Positions 33,202 through 42,330 of a stretch of 64,000 bases of DNA are shown one piece after another; position 1 is the first letter of the stretch, and every line of letters starts with the position of its first letter. The notes beneath the pieces are model-generated. The model had not been told where the DNA came from and searched no databases. It saw only the letters and a list, made by a program, of their open reading frames with translations. A program made the position numbers and the translations under genes. The DNA comes from Salibacterium aidingense DSM 18341 (GTDB lineage Bacteria > Bacillota > Bacilli > Bacillales > Marinococcaceae): contig NZ_AUCI01000016.1 in assembly GCF_000429685.1 (NCBI RefSeq), forward strand, positions 28,298 through 92,297, in the 5' to 3' direction.

Positions 33202-33327
33202 CTTTTGAAAAGAAGAAGCAAGAAGGTCGAGGAAACAAACGAGGAAGGAATGGAGCGTACATCAGTACGTGACATGACCGCCCGAGAGCAGTTGACGAAG
33301 AGATTCGCAGCTTATTCTTTTCAAAAG
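33202..33327. repeat. Structured spacer before tRNA-Asp
   Basis: The 166-base spacer between tRNA-Glu and tRNA-Asp contains a perfect 13-base inverted repeat, CTTTTGAAAAGAA (33202-33214) and TTCTTTTCAAAAG (33315-33327). Its right arm abuts the first base of tRNA-Asp. Between the arms is GGAGCGTACATCAGTACGTGA, which I recall as recurrent in Bacillus rRNA and tRNA spacers; within it CGTAC ATCA GTACG is a small hairpin. The whole could fold in the precursor RNA and act in processing. Confidence 0.55.
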
Positions 33328-33402
33328 GGCCTGTGGTGTAGCGGTTAACATGCCTGCCTGTCACGCAGGAGATCGCGGGTTCGATTCCCGTCAGGCCCGC
33401 CA
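33327..33402 (+). tRNA. tRNA-Asp (anticodon GTC)
   Basis: Acceptor GGGCCTG with CAGGCCC, anticodon stem CCTGC/GCAGG with loop CTGTCAC (anticodon GTC), T arm GCGGG TTCGATT CCCGT, and encoded CCA. Confidence 0.97.
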
Positions 33403-33428
33403 TTTTATCCATATAACATAATAAAAAT

Positions 33429-33504
33429 GGCTCGATAGCTCAGTCGGTAGAGCAGTGGACTGAAAATCCTCGTGTCGGCGGTTCGATTCCGTCTCGAGCC
33501 ACCA
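33429..33504 (+). tRNA. tRNA-Phe (anticodon GAA)
   Basis: Acceptor GGCTCGA with TCGAGCC, D arm GCTCAGTCGGTAGAGC, loop CTGAAAA (anticodon GAA), T loop TTCGATT, and encoded CCA. The anticodon stem GTGGA/TCCTC contains a T-T mismatch at the second pair (positions 28 and 42), where the usual tRNA-Phe has G-C. Confidence 0.94.
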
Positions 33505-33524
33505 CTAACTATAAGATGAAACGT

Positions 33525-33554
33525 AACGTCTGGAACACCGTCCAGACGTTTTTT
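33525..33554 (+). terminator. Terminator after the tRNA cluster
   Basis: AACGTCTGGA and TCCAGACGTT form a perfect 10-bp stem with an ACACCG loop followed by TTTT. Confidence 0.92.
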
Positions 33555-33683
33555 GATATGGGATAACCGGGGTCCTTTCCCTATGTTATAATGAAAGGTA
33601 GAATAAAATAGTTAGGTTTTCCTGCTTTATTGGGGGACGAAGCATACATTTCTGAATTCATGAAGGAAACGGAGCGAATGGAT

Positions 33684-34391
33684 ATGGACGAAAAAATATT
33701 AGTCGTAGATGATGAACAACCGATCGCCGATATTTTAGATTTTAATTTGAAAAAAGAAGGCTTTGAAGTAGAAGTAGCGTACGATGGGAATGAAGCGTTG
33801 GAAAAGGTTCATGAATTTGTTCCGGACCTGGTGCTTCTTGATATTATGCTTCCGCATAAGGATGGCATGGAAGTATGCCGTGAAATTCGTAAATATTTTG
33901 ATATGCCGATTATCATGCTGACAGCCAAAGATGCAGAAATTGATAAAGTACTTGGTCTGGAACTTGGGGCGGATGATTATGTAACCAAGCCTTTCAGTAA
34001 CCGGGAACTGCTGGCAAGGGTAAAAGCGAATCTGCGCCGGCTTCAGGCTGTGCCGGAAGAAAATCAGTCGAAACAAAAGCAGATTGAAGTCGGGGGATTG
34101 ACGATTGATCCGGATGCCTACCTTGTTTCCAAGCGGGGCGACCCGATTGATTTGACCCATCGGGAATTTGAACTCGTTCATTACTTAGCAAGACATCTTG
34201 GACAAGTTATGACAAGGGAGCACCTTCTCCAGGCCGTGTGGGGGTATGATTATTTTGGAGATGTACGAACCGTGGATGTAACGGTGCGCAGACTCCGTGA
34301 AAAAGTGGAGGACAATCCCAGCTACCCTATGTGGATTGTAACAAGAAGAGGCGTGGGGTATTACTTAAAACATCCTGAACAGGAGAAGTAG
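33684..34391 (+). CDS. walR: Response regulator WalR (YycF)
   Basis: A 235-residue OmpR-family regulator of cell-wall metabolism, essential in B. subtilis. The receiver domain has ILVVDDEQ, the phospho-acceptor aspartate in [17 protein letters not shown] and [11 protein letters not shown]. The winged-helix domain has [35 protein letters not shown] and [13 protein letters not shown] at 33684 gives the B. subtilis length; ATG 33678 is also possible, since GGAG lies just upstream. It heads the walRKHIJ-htrC operon; its stop is separated from the walK start by two bases. Confidence 0.97.
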   Translation: MDEKILVVDDEQPIADILDFNLKKEGFEVEVAYDGNEALEKVHEFVPDLVLLDIMLPHKDGMEVCREIRKYFDMPIIMLTAKDAEIDKVLGLELGADDYVTKPFSNRELLARVKANLRRLQAVPEENQSKQKQIEVGGLTIDPDAYLVSKRGDPIDLTHREFELVHYLARHLGQVMTREHLLQAVWGYDYFGDVRTVDVTVRRLREKVEDNPSYPMWIVTRRGVGYYLKHPEQEK

Positions 34392-34393
34392 TG

Positions 34394-36217
34394 ATGAAAA
34401 TAGGGGACTTTTTTAAATCGATCCATTTTAAAATGATCACCATTTTTATGCTCCTCATTTTTATAGCGGTGCAGGTCATTGGGGTGTATTTTACAGGAGA
34501 ACTGGAAGCGCAGCTGAAAGAAAACCATGAAGATATGATTGTGGAGCGCGCGGACCTGCTGGAATATAACGTGAAACAGGAGCTGACCCGGAACCGGGAT
34601 GAGGAAGAAGAACCGTTGGAAGATGATATAGAAACACTCCTTCAGGAATTTTTTTCGGTGGAGGGAATGGAAGCCCAGGTGATCGGTCCCAACCAACAGA
34701 TACTGGGAACGTCCGAATGGAATGATCAGAATATCGTAGGACAGCAGAGTACGGAGGTGAGGGTGGAACGCGCACTTCTTGGAACCCCGGCTAAGACCAT
34801 AGTGAGAGATCAATCAGGAGACCGGATTCGTGTGATTGCCCAGCCGATTGAAGAAAATGGAGAAATACTGGGAGCCATTTATATCGAAGCAAGCATGAAA
34901 GCTATTTATCAGGAAATGGATGAAATTAATTCCATTTTTATAAAGGGAACCATTATAGCTCTTGGTATTACAGCATTGCTGGGTATATTACTATCCCAGA
35001 CCATCACCCGTCCGATCGTAGATATGCGCCGCCAGGCCAGAGTGATGAGGGAGGGGGATTTCTCCCGTCGTGTCCGGGTTTACGGCCAGGACGAAATCGG
35101 CCAATTGGCTGAATCTTTTAATGCTCTCACGATGAATTTGAAAGAGGCCCATGCGACAACGGAAGGAGAGCGGAAAAAGCTCAGCTCTGTCCTGACTCAT
35201 ATGACCGATGGTGTGATCGCGACAGACGAATTAGGGCGGATTATTCTCATGAATAAGAGAGCGGAACAACTTCTGAATGTCAATAGTAATCAGATTATAG
35301 GGGCGTCGCTGCCGGAAATGCTGCACTTGTCTGAAACCGTCGCTCCAAGCGATTTATATGATTATTCGGACGCAATTCTGTTGGATTTTAGTAATGAAGA
35401 AGAAGCGTTTTTGCTTGAAGCCAACTTTTCTGTCATCCGAAACGAAGATGGACCGGTTAATGGTTTGATTACCGTCCTGCATGACGTCACTGAAAAAGAA
35501 ACGATTGAAAGGGAACGCCGGGAATTTGTGGCCAATGTGTCTCATGAACTTAGAACACCGTTAACGACGATGAGAAGTTATCTGGAAGCATTGGAAGATG
35601 GAGCGATGGAAGATGAAAACATAGGTCCCCGTTTTTTAAAAGTAACACAGAATGAAACAGAACGTATGATTCGGCTCGTCAATGATTTACTGCAGTTGTC
35701 CAAAATGGACAGTGACGATTTAAAGATGACCTTCCACACGGAAAATGTAGGGGAACTTCTGGAGCAGATGTCAGAACGATTTGAAATGGTTACGAAGGAT
35801 AAAAATATCGAGTTTTCCAAACAGGTTCCAAAGCATCCGATTTATGTAGATATGGACAAGGACAAAGTGATGCAGGTATTTGACAATATTGTATCCAATG
35901 CTGTGAAGTATTCACCGGATGGAGGGATGATTACGATTCAGGCCCTTCCTGGAGCAAAAGCAGTGGATATTAAAATTACAGACGAAGGTATGGGTATTCC
36001 AAAAGAGAGCCAGCCTAAAGTCTTTGACCGCTTCTATAGAGTAGATAAAGCCAGGGCTCGTAATCTGGGAGGCACAGGTTTGGGTCTGGCGATAGCAAAA
36101 GAGTTAATCGAATCTCATCACGGGGATATTACCATTGACAGTGAATGGCAGAAAGGAACCACAGTTACTGTCACTCTTCCCTATGCAGCTCAGGAAAAAG
36201 CGGGTGTTGTCGAATGA
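34394..36217 (+). CDS. walK: Sensor histidine kinase WalK (YycG)
   Basis: A 607-residue membrane sensor kinase paired with WalR. The first transmembrane helix is near residues 14-34 and the second near 180-203, enclosing an extracytoplasmic Cache-like domain. HAMP, PAS (from LTHMTDGVIATDELGRIILM), HisKA with VANVSHELRTPLTTM, and HATPase_c with DNIVSNAVKYSPDGG and GGTGLGLAIAKELIE follow. ATG 34394 follows CAGGAGAAGTAGTG; GTG 34391 overlaps the walR stop. The 3' end overlaps walH by four bases. Confidence 0.97.
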   Translation: MKIGDFFKSIHFKMITIFMLLIFIAVQVIGVYFTGELEAQLKENHEDMIVERADLLEYNVKQELTRNRDEEEEPLEDDIETLLQEFFSVEGMEAQVIGPNQQILGTSEWNDQNIVGQQSTEVRVERALLGTPAKTIVRDQSGDRIRVIAQPIEENGEILGAIYIEASMKAIYQEMDEINSIFIKGTIIALGITALLGILLSQTITRPIVDMRRQARVMREGDFSRRVRVYGQDEIGQLAESFNALTMNLKEAHATTEGERKKLSSVLTHMTDGVIATDELGRIILMNKRAEQLLNVNSNQIIGASLPEMLHLSETVAPSDLYDYSDAILLDFSNEEEAFLLEANFSVIRNEDGPVNGLITVLHDVTEKETIERERREFVANVSHELRTPLTTMRSYLEALEDGAMEDENIGPRFLKVTQNETERMIRLVNDLLQLSKMDSDDLKMTFHTENVGELLEQMSERFEMVTKDKNIEFSKQVPKHPIYVDMDKDKVMQVFDNIVSNAVKYSPDGGMITIQALPGAKAVDIKITDEGMGIPKESQPKVFDRFYRVDKARARNLGGTGLGLAIAKELIESHHGDITIDSEWQKGTTVTVTLPYAAQEKAGVVE

Positions 36218-37539
36218 AAGAACGGATAAAATCATGGACCCTCACGGTATTGGTAGGATTGAGTGTGTTTTTAACCTGGCAGCTATGGACGTTTCAGCCG
36301 AGCCTGGCCCCTTTGAATGAAGCATCTATCGCGACAAGTGAAGAATTAGGGGAAGAGCTGCAATTGGAGGAAGTGGTGGAACCGGATCAGCTTATCCTTC
36401 ACGATGGAGACAGCCATGCCTCGTTAAATGCAACCGATGCATTATTTTCAAGATTTTATGAAGATTTATTGGACTCGCGCTTTGAAAATATTACGTTAAA
36501 CCAGGAAGTAAACGAAGACGACATCTATGAAGGACAGCGTTCGGCAGAGATTATTTATCCGACCCCGGTTCCAGATGAAATCATGGAGCAAATGCTCCGC
36601 TTTGAAGAAGACTCTCCGAACCTATCCATGGATTCCATTGACCGTATTGTTCTGCAGGATCAAGGCGGGGATACAGATACATTGATTGTAAAATTCATTT
36701 CTCATGAGGAATCCTTTGTGCTGGAAGGGGAGACCAACTTTAGTTTGTCTGCGTTCCGCGAAGAGTACGTCCTCCAGATGGACGATTATACTTCTGTGTT
36801 TCCTTACCAGTTAAACAATAACGCCTCCACGTCGGAAGTTCTTTATCTTCCGACAGAAGCGGTGACGTACAATACCCTGTCTGACACATCGACAGAGATT
36901 GACTATAATAAGTTTTTAAATCTATTATTCAGCGACTCTGATTATGTGGAACAGTACCGCCAGGATAATCAGAATGCATCTTTCACCGATGGAAACCAGA
37001 TGATGAGCATTGAAGAAAACGGTAGTTATTTAACGTATGTGAACCCGGTCTACAGTGAAAATACTTCTTCCAGCCAGAGCCATGTGATTGGTGCTGCCTT
37101 TGACTTTGTCAATTCACGCGGCGGCTGGACGGATGATTACCGTTTGTATGACTGGCACCGGCAAACCCAGGAAGAAAGTGCAACCTACCGGATGATGGTG
37201 GCGGGGCTGCCTGTTTTCACTGCCGGCGGTCCAGAAATATCCTCCATCAATGTAACGAGATCCGGAGGCCAGGTGTCAGAGTATTCCCGTCCACTCTTTC
37301 AGCTGGATGATTCCCCGATTGATGCCAGAGGCTCTATGGAACTCGCCTCCGGGGAAGAAGTCGTTGAATATGCCGAGGAACAATTTGATCCTTCCCTGAT
37401 AGAAGACATTAAGCCGGGATATCAACTGGAGAAAACAGACAGCCTGGTCTTTCGCTTTGAGCCAAGCTGGTATGTCAAACAAGACGGGGCCTGGTATCCA
37501 ATAGATCCGGAAGAAACACCAGGTACTCAGGAGGGGTAA
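36214..37539 (+). CDS. walH: WalH (YycH), regulator of WalK
   Basis: A 441-residue protein with one N-terminal membrane helix (about residues 7-26, WTLTVLVGLSVFLTWQLW) and a large extracytoplasmic region. WalH and WalI together restrain WalK in B. subtilis. The ATG overlaps the walK stop codon (ATGA). The mature domain is acidic. It lies one base from walI; identification rests on operon position and the N-terminal pattern. Confidence 0.92.
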   Translation: MKERIKSWTLTVLVGLSVFLTWQLWTFQPSLAPLNEASIATSEELGEELQLEEVVEPDQLILHDGDSHASLNATDALFSRFYEDLLDSRFENITLNQEVNEDDIYEGQRSAEIIYPTPVPDEIMEQMLRFEEDSPNLSMDSIDRIVLQDQGGDTDTLIVKFISHEESFVLEGETNFSLSAFREEYVLQMDDYTSVFPYQLNNNASTSEVLYLPTEAVTYNTLSDTSTEIDYNKFLNLLFSDSDYVEQYRQDNQNASFTDGNQMMSIEENGSYLTYVNPVYSENTSSSQSHVIGAAFDFVNSRGGWTDDYRLYDWHRQTQEESATYRMMVAGLPVFTAGGPEISSINVTRSGGQVSEYSRPLFQLDDSPIDARGSMELASGEEVVEYAEEQFDPSLIEDIKPGYQLEKTDSLVFRFEPSWYVKQDGAWYPIDPEETPGTQEG

Positions 37540-37540
37540 A

Positions 37541-38419
37541 ATGGACTGGAATCGAACAAAAACCATTTTTATTATCACCTTCCTGCTGTTAAATGCGTTT
37601 CTGCTGAATGAAATCATAGAAAAGAGAAACCAAAGTGACCTCAATGTACGAGCTCAGAATACATTTGAAGAAAGATTAAATGAGATGAACGTTTCCGTGA
37701 CGGAAGAGCTTCCCGAAGAGCGGGATGAAATCAGCCATATTGTGGGGGAACCTCTTGATATTGAAGAAGAGGTGAGAAATCAGGCCGGAGAGGAAAATGT
37801 CAGCACGCTGGATAATAATTTTGTGGAAGTGACATTGGAGGATCCCTATGCGGTTTCCAATGAAGAGGACATTTCTAATTTTTTAAACCAGCAGGTGTGG
37901 AATGGGTCTGAATATGAGTTCGACCGTTGGAACAGTGAAGACGGGCAGATGTTCTTCAACCAGATGTATGAAGAAGACACCGTTGTCACCTACGAAGAAA
38001 ATCCGCTGGTGTTATTTTTAAATGAAGACAATGAAGTGGAAAGCTATATTCAAAGTTATCTCGAGTTTGAAGAAGAAGGCAAGAAAAAAGATATGCTTGC
38101 CCCTTATGGAGCCATTGAACGATTGGTGAATGACGGCATCGTTTCTTATAATGATGAGGTCAACGAGGTGGAGGTAAGGTATTACAGTCTGTTTCCGCCG
38201 GAGGGAACAGCGCAGGTTCTTGCCCCTATGTACAGCATCGAAGTAAACGAAGAAAGTGAATATCTTGTTAACGCGATTGGCGGCACCATACGTACGCTGC
38301 AGGAAGTGTCGGAGGAAACAGAAGCGATTGAAAACCCTTCAGCTGAGGAAGGAGAAGGAGATTCAGAAGAAGAGACAGAAAACGGTCAAAACGAGGAGAA
38401 TGAAACAGAGGAAGAATAA
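37541..38419 (+). CDS. walI: WalI (YycI), regulator of WalK
   Basis: A 292-residue protein with an N-terminal anchor [20 protein letters not shown] and an extracytoplasmic YycI-type domain ([15 protein letters not shown], then [17 protein letters not shown]). It ends in about 35 residues that are almost all Glu, Asn, Ser or Gly, an acidic extension I do not expect in B. subtilis YycI. GGAGGGGTAAA precedes the ATG. It acts with WalH on WalK. Confidence 0.93.
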   Translation: MDWNRTKTIFIITFLLLNAFLLNEIIEKRNQSDLNVRAQNTFEERLNEMNVSVTEELPEERDEISHIVGEPLDIEEEVRNQAGEENVSTLDNNFVEVTLEDPYAVSNEEDISNFLNQQVWNGSEYEFDRWNSEDGQMFFNQMYEEDTVVTYEENPLVLFLNEDNEVESYIQSYLEFEEEGKKKDMLAPYGAIERLVNDGIVSYNDEVNEVEVRYYSLFPPEGTAQVLAPMYSIEVNEESEYLVNAIGGTIRTLQEVSEETEAIENPSAEEGEGDSEEETENGQNEENETEEE

Positions 38420-38433
38420 ATGGAGGCAACTGC

Positions 38434-39228
38434 ATGGCATTATCGTTCAGTGTCCTGGCCAGCGGCAGCACCGGCAACGCTGTATATATCGAAACAGAGC
38501 AGCAGCGGCTGCTGATTGATGCAGGTTTAAGCGGTAAAAAAATGGAAAACTTATTTGCCCAGATTTCCCGGCATCCCGGGGATATTGACGGCATTATCAT
38601 TACACATGAACACAGTGATCATATAAAAGGAGCGGGAATTCTCGCCAGAAAATATCACCTGCCCATATACGCCAACCCCAAAACATGGAAAGCGATGGAG
38701 GAAAGTCTCGGGAGGCTGAAGACCGAGCAGAAATTTACCTTTGCCCAAAATTCCGTAGCGTCCTTTGCCGATTTGGATATCGAATCTTTTCCAGTCTCTC
38801 ATGACGCAGCGGACCCCATGTTTTTTGTGTTTCATCATCAGGGAAAAAAATTCACCCTGGCGACGGATATGGGGTATGTCACAGAACAAACAAAAGGACT
38901 CATTCGTGATTCTGATATGTACGTTTTTGAGACGAATCATGATTTGAATATGCTGCGTATGGGGCGGTATCCATGGAATGTAAAACGCCGAATTTTAGGA
39001 GATACCGGCCATGTCTCAAATGAAGACGCAGCTTCGGCTCTGGCAGAAGTAGTTGGAGACCGGACAAGAAGGGTGTATCTGGCTCATTTGAGTCAGGATA
39101 ACAATATGAAAGAACTCGCCCGCATGTCTGTCAAACAAATATTGGAAAAAGAAGAGGCCGGGATCGGCTTTACCTTTCATCTTTATGATACAGATCCGTA
39201 TGAAGCAACCCCTCTTGTCACACTCTAA
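38434..39228 (+). CDS. walJ: WalJ (YycJ) metallo-beta-lactamase-fold protein
   Basis: A 264-residue protein of the metallo-beta-lactamase fold. The metal-binding motif is [25 protein letters not shown] and the C-terminal HVSNEDAA and LAHLSQDNN also fit. YycJ-type proteins are linked to coordinating DNA replication with division and are thought to be nucleases. It begins 14 bases after walI and belongs to the same operon. Confidence 0.94.
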   Translation: MALSFSVLASGSTGNAVYIETEQQRLLIDAGLSGKKMENLFAQISRHPGDIDGIIITHEHSDHIKGAGILARKYHLPIYANPKTWKAMEESLGRLKTEQKFTFAQNSVASFADLDIESFPVSHDAADPMFFVFHHQGKKFTLATDMGYVTEQTKGLIRDSDMYVFETNHDLNMLRMGRYPWNVKRRILGDTGHVSNEDAASALAEVVGDRTRRVYLAHLSQDNNMKELARMSVKQILEKEEAGIGFTFHLYDTDPYEATPLVTL

Positions 39229-39306
39229 GGAAGAATGTTTAAAAACAAAAAGAAGGGAAACGATATAGGATAATCACGGAAAATGGAATGAAAGGTGACA
39301 GGGTGT

Positions 39307-40551
39307 ATGGGTTATTATAATGATCATACCAAAGAAGATTCTCAAAGAGCTCACAGACAGCGGCGGAAAACCAGATGGGCAGGTATTGCCGGAGCTGTGA
39401 TTGGAGCCCTGCTGGTCGTGTTCTCGGTGCCTTTTCTTTATGAATCCGGCCTCTATCCGGGAACAGCAGAAGAGGCGCCTCCGGAACAAATGGATAATCA
39501 GACTCAGCCCGATGAAATCGCGTTTGAGGACGAACAGAAAAACGTAAATTTATCCGTGAGTTCCGACACGACCGAAGCGGTAGAAAAAATTTCAGGAGCT
39601 GTGGTCGGTGTTTTTAACCTGCAGCAGTCTGAATTCTGGGAGGAAGATCAGGAAGGCTCCGGCGCGAATCAAGGAACAGGTTCAGGGGTCATTTATAAAG
39701 TGGAAGGAGATTCCGCTTTTGTTGTGACGAACCATCATGTAATCGAAGGGGCCAGCCAGGTGGAAGTCAGTTTATCTGATGAAAACCGGGTTAATGCAGA
39801 AATTGTAGGATCGGACGTATTGACCGATCTGGCGGTTCTCCGGATTGAAGCAGGAGGAGTTGAGACTACCGCTGAATTTGGCAATTCCGATAACCTGAAT
39901 GTGGGAGAGCCTGCGATTGCAATAGGCAACCCGCTTGGCACGAATTTGTCACGAACGGTGACACAGGGGATAATAAGCGCAGTAGAACGCAGTATTCCGG
40001 TTGATCTTACCGGCAACGGCCAGCCCGACTGGAATGCTGAAGTTATTCAGACCGATGCAGCGATTAACCCTGGGAACAGCGGGGGAGCGCTCGTGAACAT
40101 AAACGGCCAGCTTATTGGAATAAACTCCATGAAAATAGCACAGTCCTCGGTGGAAGGTATAGGTTTTGCGATTCCAACATCCGTTGCCATTCCTGTAATT
40201 GAAGATTTAGAAGCGACCGGTGAAGTAGAACGGCCGCAGATGGGGATTACTCTCCGGGCGATTTCTGAAATTCCAAGCTATCACTGGCAGGAGACATTAC
40301 AGCTTCCTCCAGAAGTCGAGAGCGGCATCTTCATTACTAATGTGGTTTCGGGTACGCCTGCGGACGAGGCCGGTCTTGAGCAGTATGATGTGATTACAGC
40401 AATTAATGACACACAAATTGCAGATGGCCATGACTTACGAAGATATTTATATACGGAAATCAGTATGGGTGAAACAGTGGAAATCACCTTCTACAGAGAT
40501 GGAGAACAACGTACGACCGAACTGACACTAAATGCCCAGCAAAGTTTTTAA
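39307..40551 (+). CDS. htrC: HtrA-like serine protease HtrC (YycK/YyxA)
   Basis: A membrane-anchored, DegP-family serine protease of about 414 residues for damaged extracytoplasmic proteins. An N-terminal cytoplasmic basic segment is followed by one transmembrane helix (AGIAGAVIGALLVVFSVPFLY). The trypsin-like domain has its triad in TNHHVIEGA (His), TDLAVLRI (Asp) and NPGNSGGALV (Ser). One C-terminal PDZ domain (SGIFITNVVSGTPADEAG) follows. ATG 39307 is favoured; GTG 39295 is possible, as AGGTG overlaps it. It is the last gene of the wal operon. Confidence 0.93.
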   Translation: MGYYNDHTKEDSQRAHRQRRKTRWAGIAGAVIGALLVVFSVPFLYESGLYPGTAEEAPPEQMDNQTQPDEIAFEDEQKNVNLSVSSDTTEAVEKISGAVVGVFNLQQSEFWEEDQEGSGANQGTGSGVIYKVEGDSAFVVTNHHVIEGASQVEVSLSDENRVNAEIVGSDVLTDLAVLRIEAGGVETTAEFGNSDNLNVGEPAIAIGNPLGTNLSRTVTQGIISAVERSIPVDLTGNGQPDWNAEVIQTDAAINPGNSGGALVNINGQLIGINSMKIAQSSVEGIGFAIPTSVAIPVIEDLEATGEVERPQMGITLRAISEIPSYHWQETLQLPPEVESGIFITNVVSGTPADEAGLEQYDVITAINDTQIADGHDLRRYLYTEISMGETVEITFYRDGEQRTTELTLNAQQSF

Positions 40552-40560
40552 CATGACGCG

Positions 40561-40598
40561 GCCTCCAGAAGAACAACAGCTTTTGGAGGCTGTTTTTT
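40561..40598 (+). terminator. Terminator after htrC
   Basis: GCCTCCA and TGGAGGC are extended by AGAA/TTTT-type pairs around a loop, with TGTTTTTT following. Confidence 0.75.
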
Positions 40599-40604
40599 AT
40601 GTGT

Positions 40605-40848
40605 TGTGGATAATTATCTCATGATATAGTAAATACGAGGTGATTCCCAATGTACTATGCCTGTGAAGAACACAGCGAAAGAGCCCTTGATGACGCGGTG
40701 GAACACAGCGGAGAACCCCCGTTCATGGATAGGATGGCGGAGGACAATCTATCCACAGGATGTTCATACTGTGAGCAGAAAGCTGTGTATAAAGTTCAAG
40801 AGAAACGTTCACATCAGGTGTGAATATGTGGATATCTTCTGTGGATAA
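40605..40848. promoter_or_regulatory. DnaA-box cluster upstream of rlmH
   Basis: Five boxes lie within 244 bases: TGTGGATAA (40605-40613), CTATCCACA (40749-40757, one mismatch), TGTGTATAA (40784-40792), TGTGGATAT (40827-40835, one mismatch) and TGTGGATAA (40840-40848). Three match TTATNCACA perfectly on the reverse strand. They overlap the small CxxH/CxxC gene and the gap before rlmH, about 29 kb from oriC. B. subtilis has origin-proximal DnaA-box clusters outside oriC that titrate DnaA; I recall one near yydA, the rlmH ortholog. Confidence 0.75.
40650..40823 (+). CDS. CxxH/CxxC small protein
   Basis: A 57-residue protein, beginning MYYACEEHSERALDDAVEH and containing GCSYCEQKAVYKV. The paired CxxH (CEEH) and CxxC (CSYC) motifs suggest a single zinc site. 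It matches a small-protein family I recall from Bacillus genomes, encoded just upstream of rlmH. ATG at 40650 follows GAGGTG at good spacing. Two DnaA boxes fall within the coding sequence and two more just after it. Function unknown. Confidence 0.85.
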   Translation: MYYACEEHSERALDDAVEHSGEPPFMDRMAEDNLSTGCSYCEQKAVYKVQEKRSHQV

Positions 40849-40919
40849 ATTTTAATAGGGCGTTGTGCACATGTGAACAATAAGATAAAAGAAGCAAAGA
40901 GGTAGAGGAGAAAAAGAAA

Positions 40920-41399
40920 ATGCAGATTCAAATTGTAAGTGTCGGAAAGATTAAAGAAAAGTATATTAATCAGGGGATCAATGAATTCGAAAAAAGACTG
41001 GGTCCGTATTGCAAACTGACTTTCGATGAGGTAAAAGATGAGCAGGCACCGGAGCAGATGAGTGACAAAGAACGAGAGCAGGTAAAGGCAAAAGAAGGAG
41101 AACGTATTTTAAATAAAATCAAACCAGCCCAGCATGTTATTGCCCTGGATCGGACAGGAGAAAACTGGACGTCGGAGAAGCTGGCCGGGGAGATGGAAAA
41201 ACTCAGTATTCAGGGCAAAAGCCAGCTTACTTTTATCATTGGAGGTTCCAATGGATTAAGTAATGACGTTCTGCAGCGTGCGGAGCAGAAGCTGTCCTTT
41301 TCGAAAATGACCTTCCCGCATCAGCTTATGAAACTGCTCCTGCTCGAACAGATCTACCGGGCGTTTAAGATTCAGAAAGGGGAACCGTATCATAAATAG
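40920..41399 (+). CDS. rlmH: 23S rRNA pseudouridine-1915 methyltransferase RlmH
   Basis: A 159-residue SPOUT methyltransferase that acts on the modified U1915 in 23S rRNA of assembled ribosomes. It starts [20 protein letters not shown]; the SAM-binding knot region is [16 protein letters not shown] and the C-terminus [20 protein letters not shown] with GEPYHK is diagnostic. It is the last core gene on this side; the accessory island starts right after its stop codon. Confidence 0.97.
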   Translation: MQIQIVSVGKIKEKYINQGINEFEKRLGPYCKLTFDEVKDEQAPEQMSDKEREQVKAKEGERILNKIKPAQHVIALDRTGENWTSEKLAGEMEKLSIQGKSQLTFIIGGSNGLSNDVLQRAEQKLSFSKMTFPHQLMKLLLLEQIYRAFKIQKGEPYHK

Positions 41400-41427
41400 A
41401 GGTAAAATAAAGGGTTGAAATCGTTAT

Positions 41428-41957
41428 TAGCTATTATGATGCCAGCGATACCATGAAAGGATATGACAGAGGTTTTTCTTCTGTGTTACACGCAGCGGGC
41501 GGCACTATTGGTGCAATCATACCACCAGTATACCATTAGTATTGTATGAATTGCTGCGGGTGTATCGATTGGGGACTTACTCTTAGCAGGATACTTCCAG
41601 GCATTATAATAGGTGTTTCATTAATGCTTATATCATTTATTTACAGTCGAAAAAAGATTACAACGACTATTGAACAATCCGACACCGAATATAGGTTTTT
41701 GGTATTTATTAAAGTCGGCATTTTGGGCATTATTGATGCCTGTAATAATACTTGGAGGTATTTATGGAGGAATTTTTAAGCCTACTGAAGCTTCTGTAAC
41801 GGATTGATTATAGCAACAGCCTCATTTTTTGGTTCATGGTTAACATTGGAAAGAATCCCTCAAAATATTGCTATGTCAATCAATGAAGCGTCGTTACCTC
41901 CTTTATTAACAATAATTATTATTAATCTATTTTTATTACTCTTGGGTTATAGTTAGC
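41428..41957 (+). pseudogene. Decayed TRAP transporter large permease (DctM)
   Basis: No intact frame, but translated pieces in shifting frames align in order with the C-terminal third of DctM-type permeases. They are GYDRGFSSVLHAAGGTIGAII, then GVSIGDLLLAG, ILPGIIIGVSLMLISFIYSRKK, YGGIFKPTEAS and NIAMSINEASLPPLL. Stop codons and at least three frameshifts separate them. The rest of the transporter is absent. It was probably part of a C4-dicarboxylate or organic-acid uptake system of an older catabolic cluster. Confidence 0.7.
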
Positions 41958-41987
41958 GCTTTGGGTGGGCATCAATAAACAATTGAT

Positions 41988-42224
41988 ATGAAAAAAATTA
42001 TAGGAAAAAGGATAAATATTATGGGCACTAAATTAAGGAATAGGTCAACATGCTTTAAAAATAAATTGGTAAAAGATTTCCATGAATATACAAATATTAA
42101 GTTCGAAAATAAAACTTTTGTCCCTGTTATTGATAAAATTTTTAATTGGAAAGATGTAGAAAATGCTCATGGTTATATGAAAGAAAATAAGAATATTGGA
42201 AAAATCATAATGACTATAGATTAA
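41988..42224 (+). pseudogene. C-terminal remnant of a zinc-type quinone oxidoreductase
   Basis: A 78-codon frame whose product resembles only the last quarter of medium-chain NAD(P)H:quinone oxidoreductases: INIMGTKLRNRS, VPVIDKIFNWKDVENAHGYM and NKNIGKIIMTID. No nucleotide-binding or N-terminal part is present upstream, and no clear ribosome-binding site precedes it, so I treat it as a gene fragment. Confidence 0.7.
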
Positions 42225-42330
42225 CATTTTTGTGCAAGTAACTTATACATATTCTAGCTTTTTTTGCGGTATATGCATTGACTAAATATTGTTACAATTT
42301 AAACAAATTAAAGAAAAAGGAGTGTTCTTA

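Noticed and set aside
33155..33412. Minus-strand open frame across tRNA-Asp
   Set aside because: It is antisense to a well-folded tRNA gene and its structured spacer.
40657..40848. Alternative frame over the CxxH/CxxC gene
   Set aside because: The frame starting at 40650 has the ribosome-binding site and paired zinc motifs; the alternative has neither.
40866..40877. GTGCACATGTG before rlmH as a further DnaA box
   Set aside because: It lacks the ATAA/TTAT end of the DnaA consensus.
42271..42298. TTGACT and TACAAT before the first flavin reductase gene
   Set aside because: They are only nine bases apart, too close for a sigma-A promoter; the true promoter was not located.
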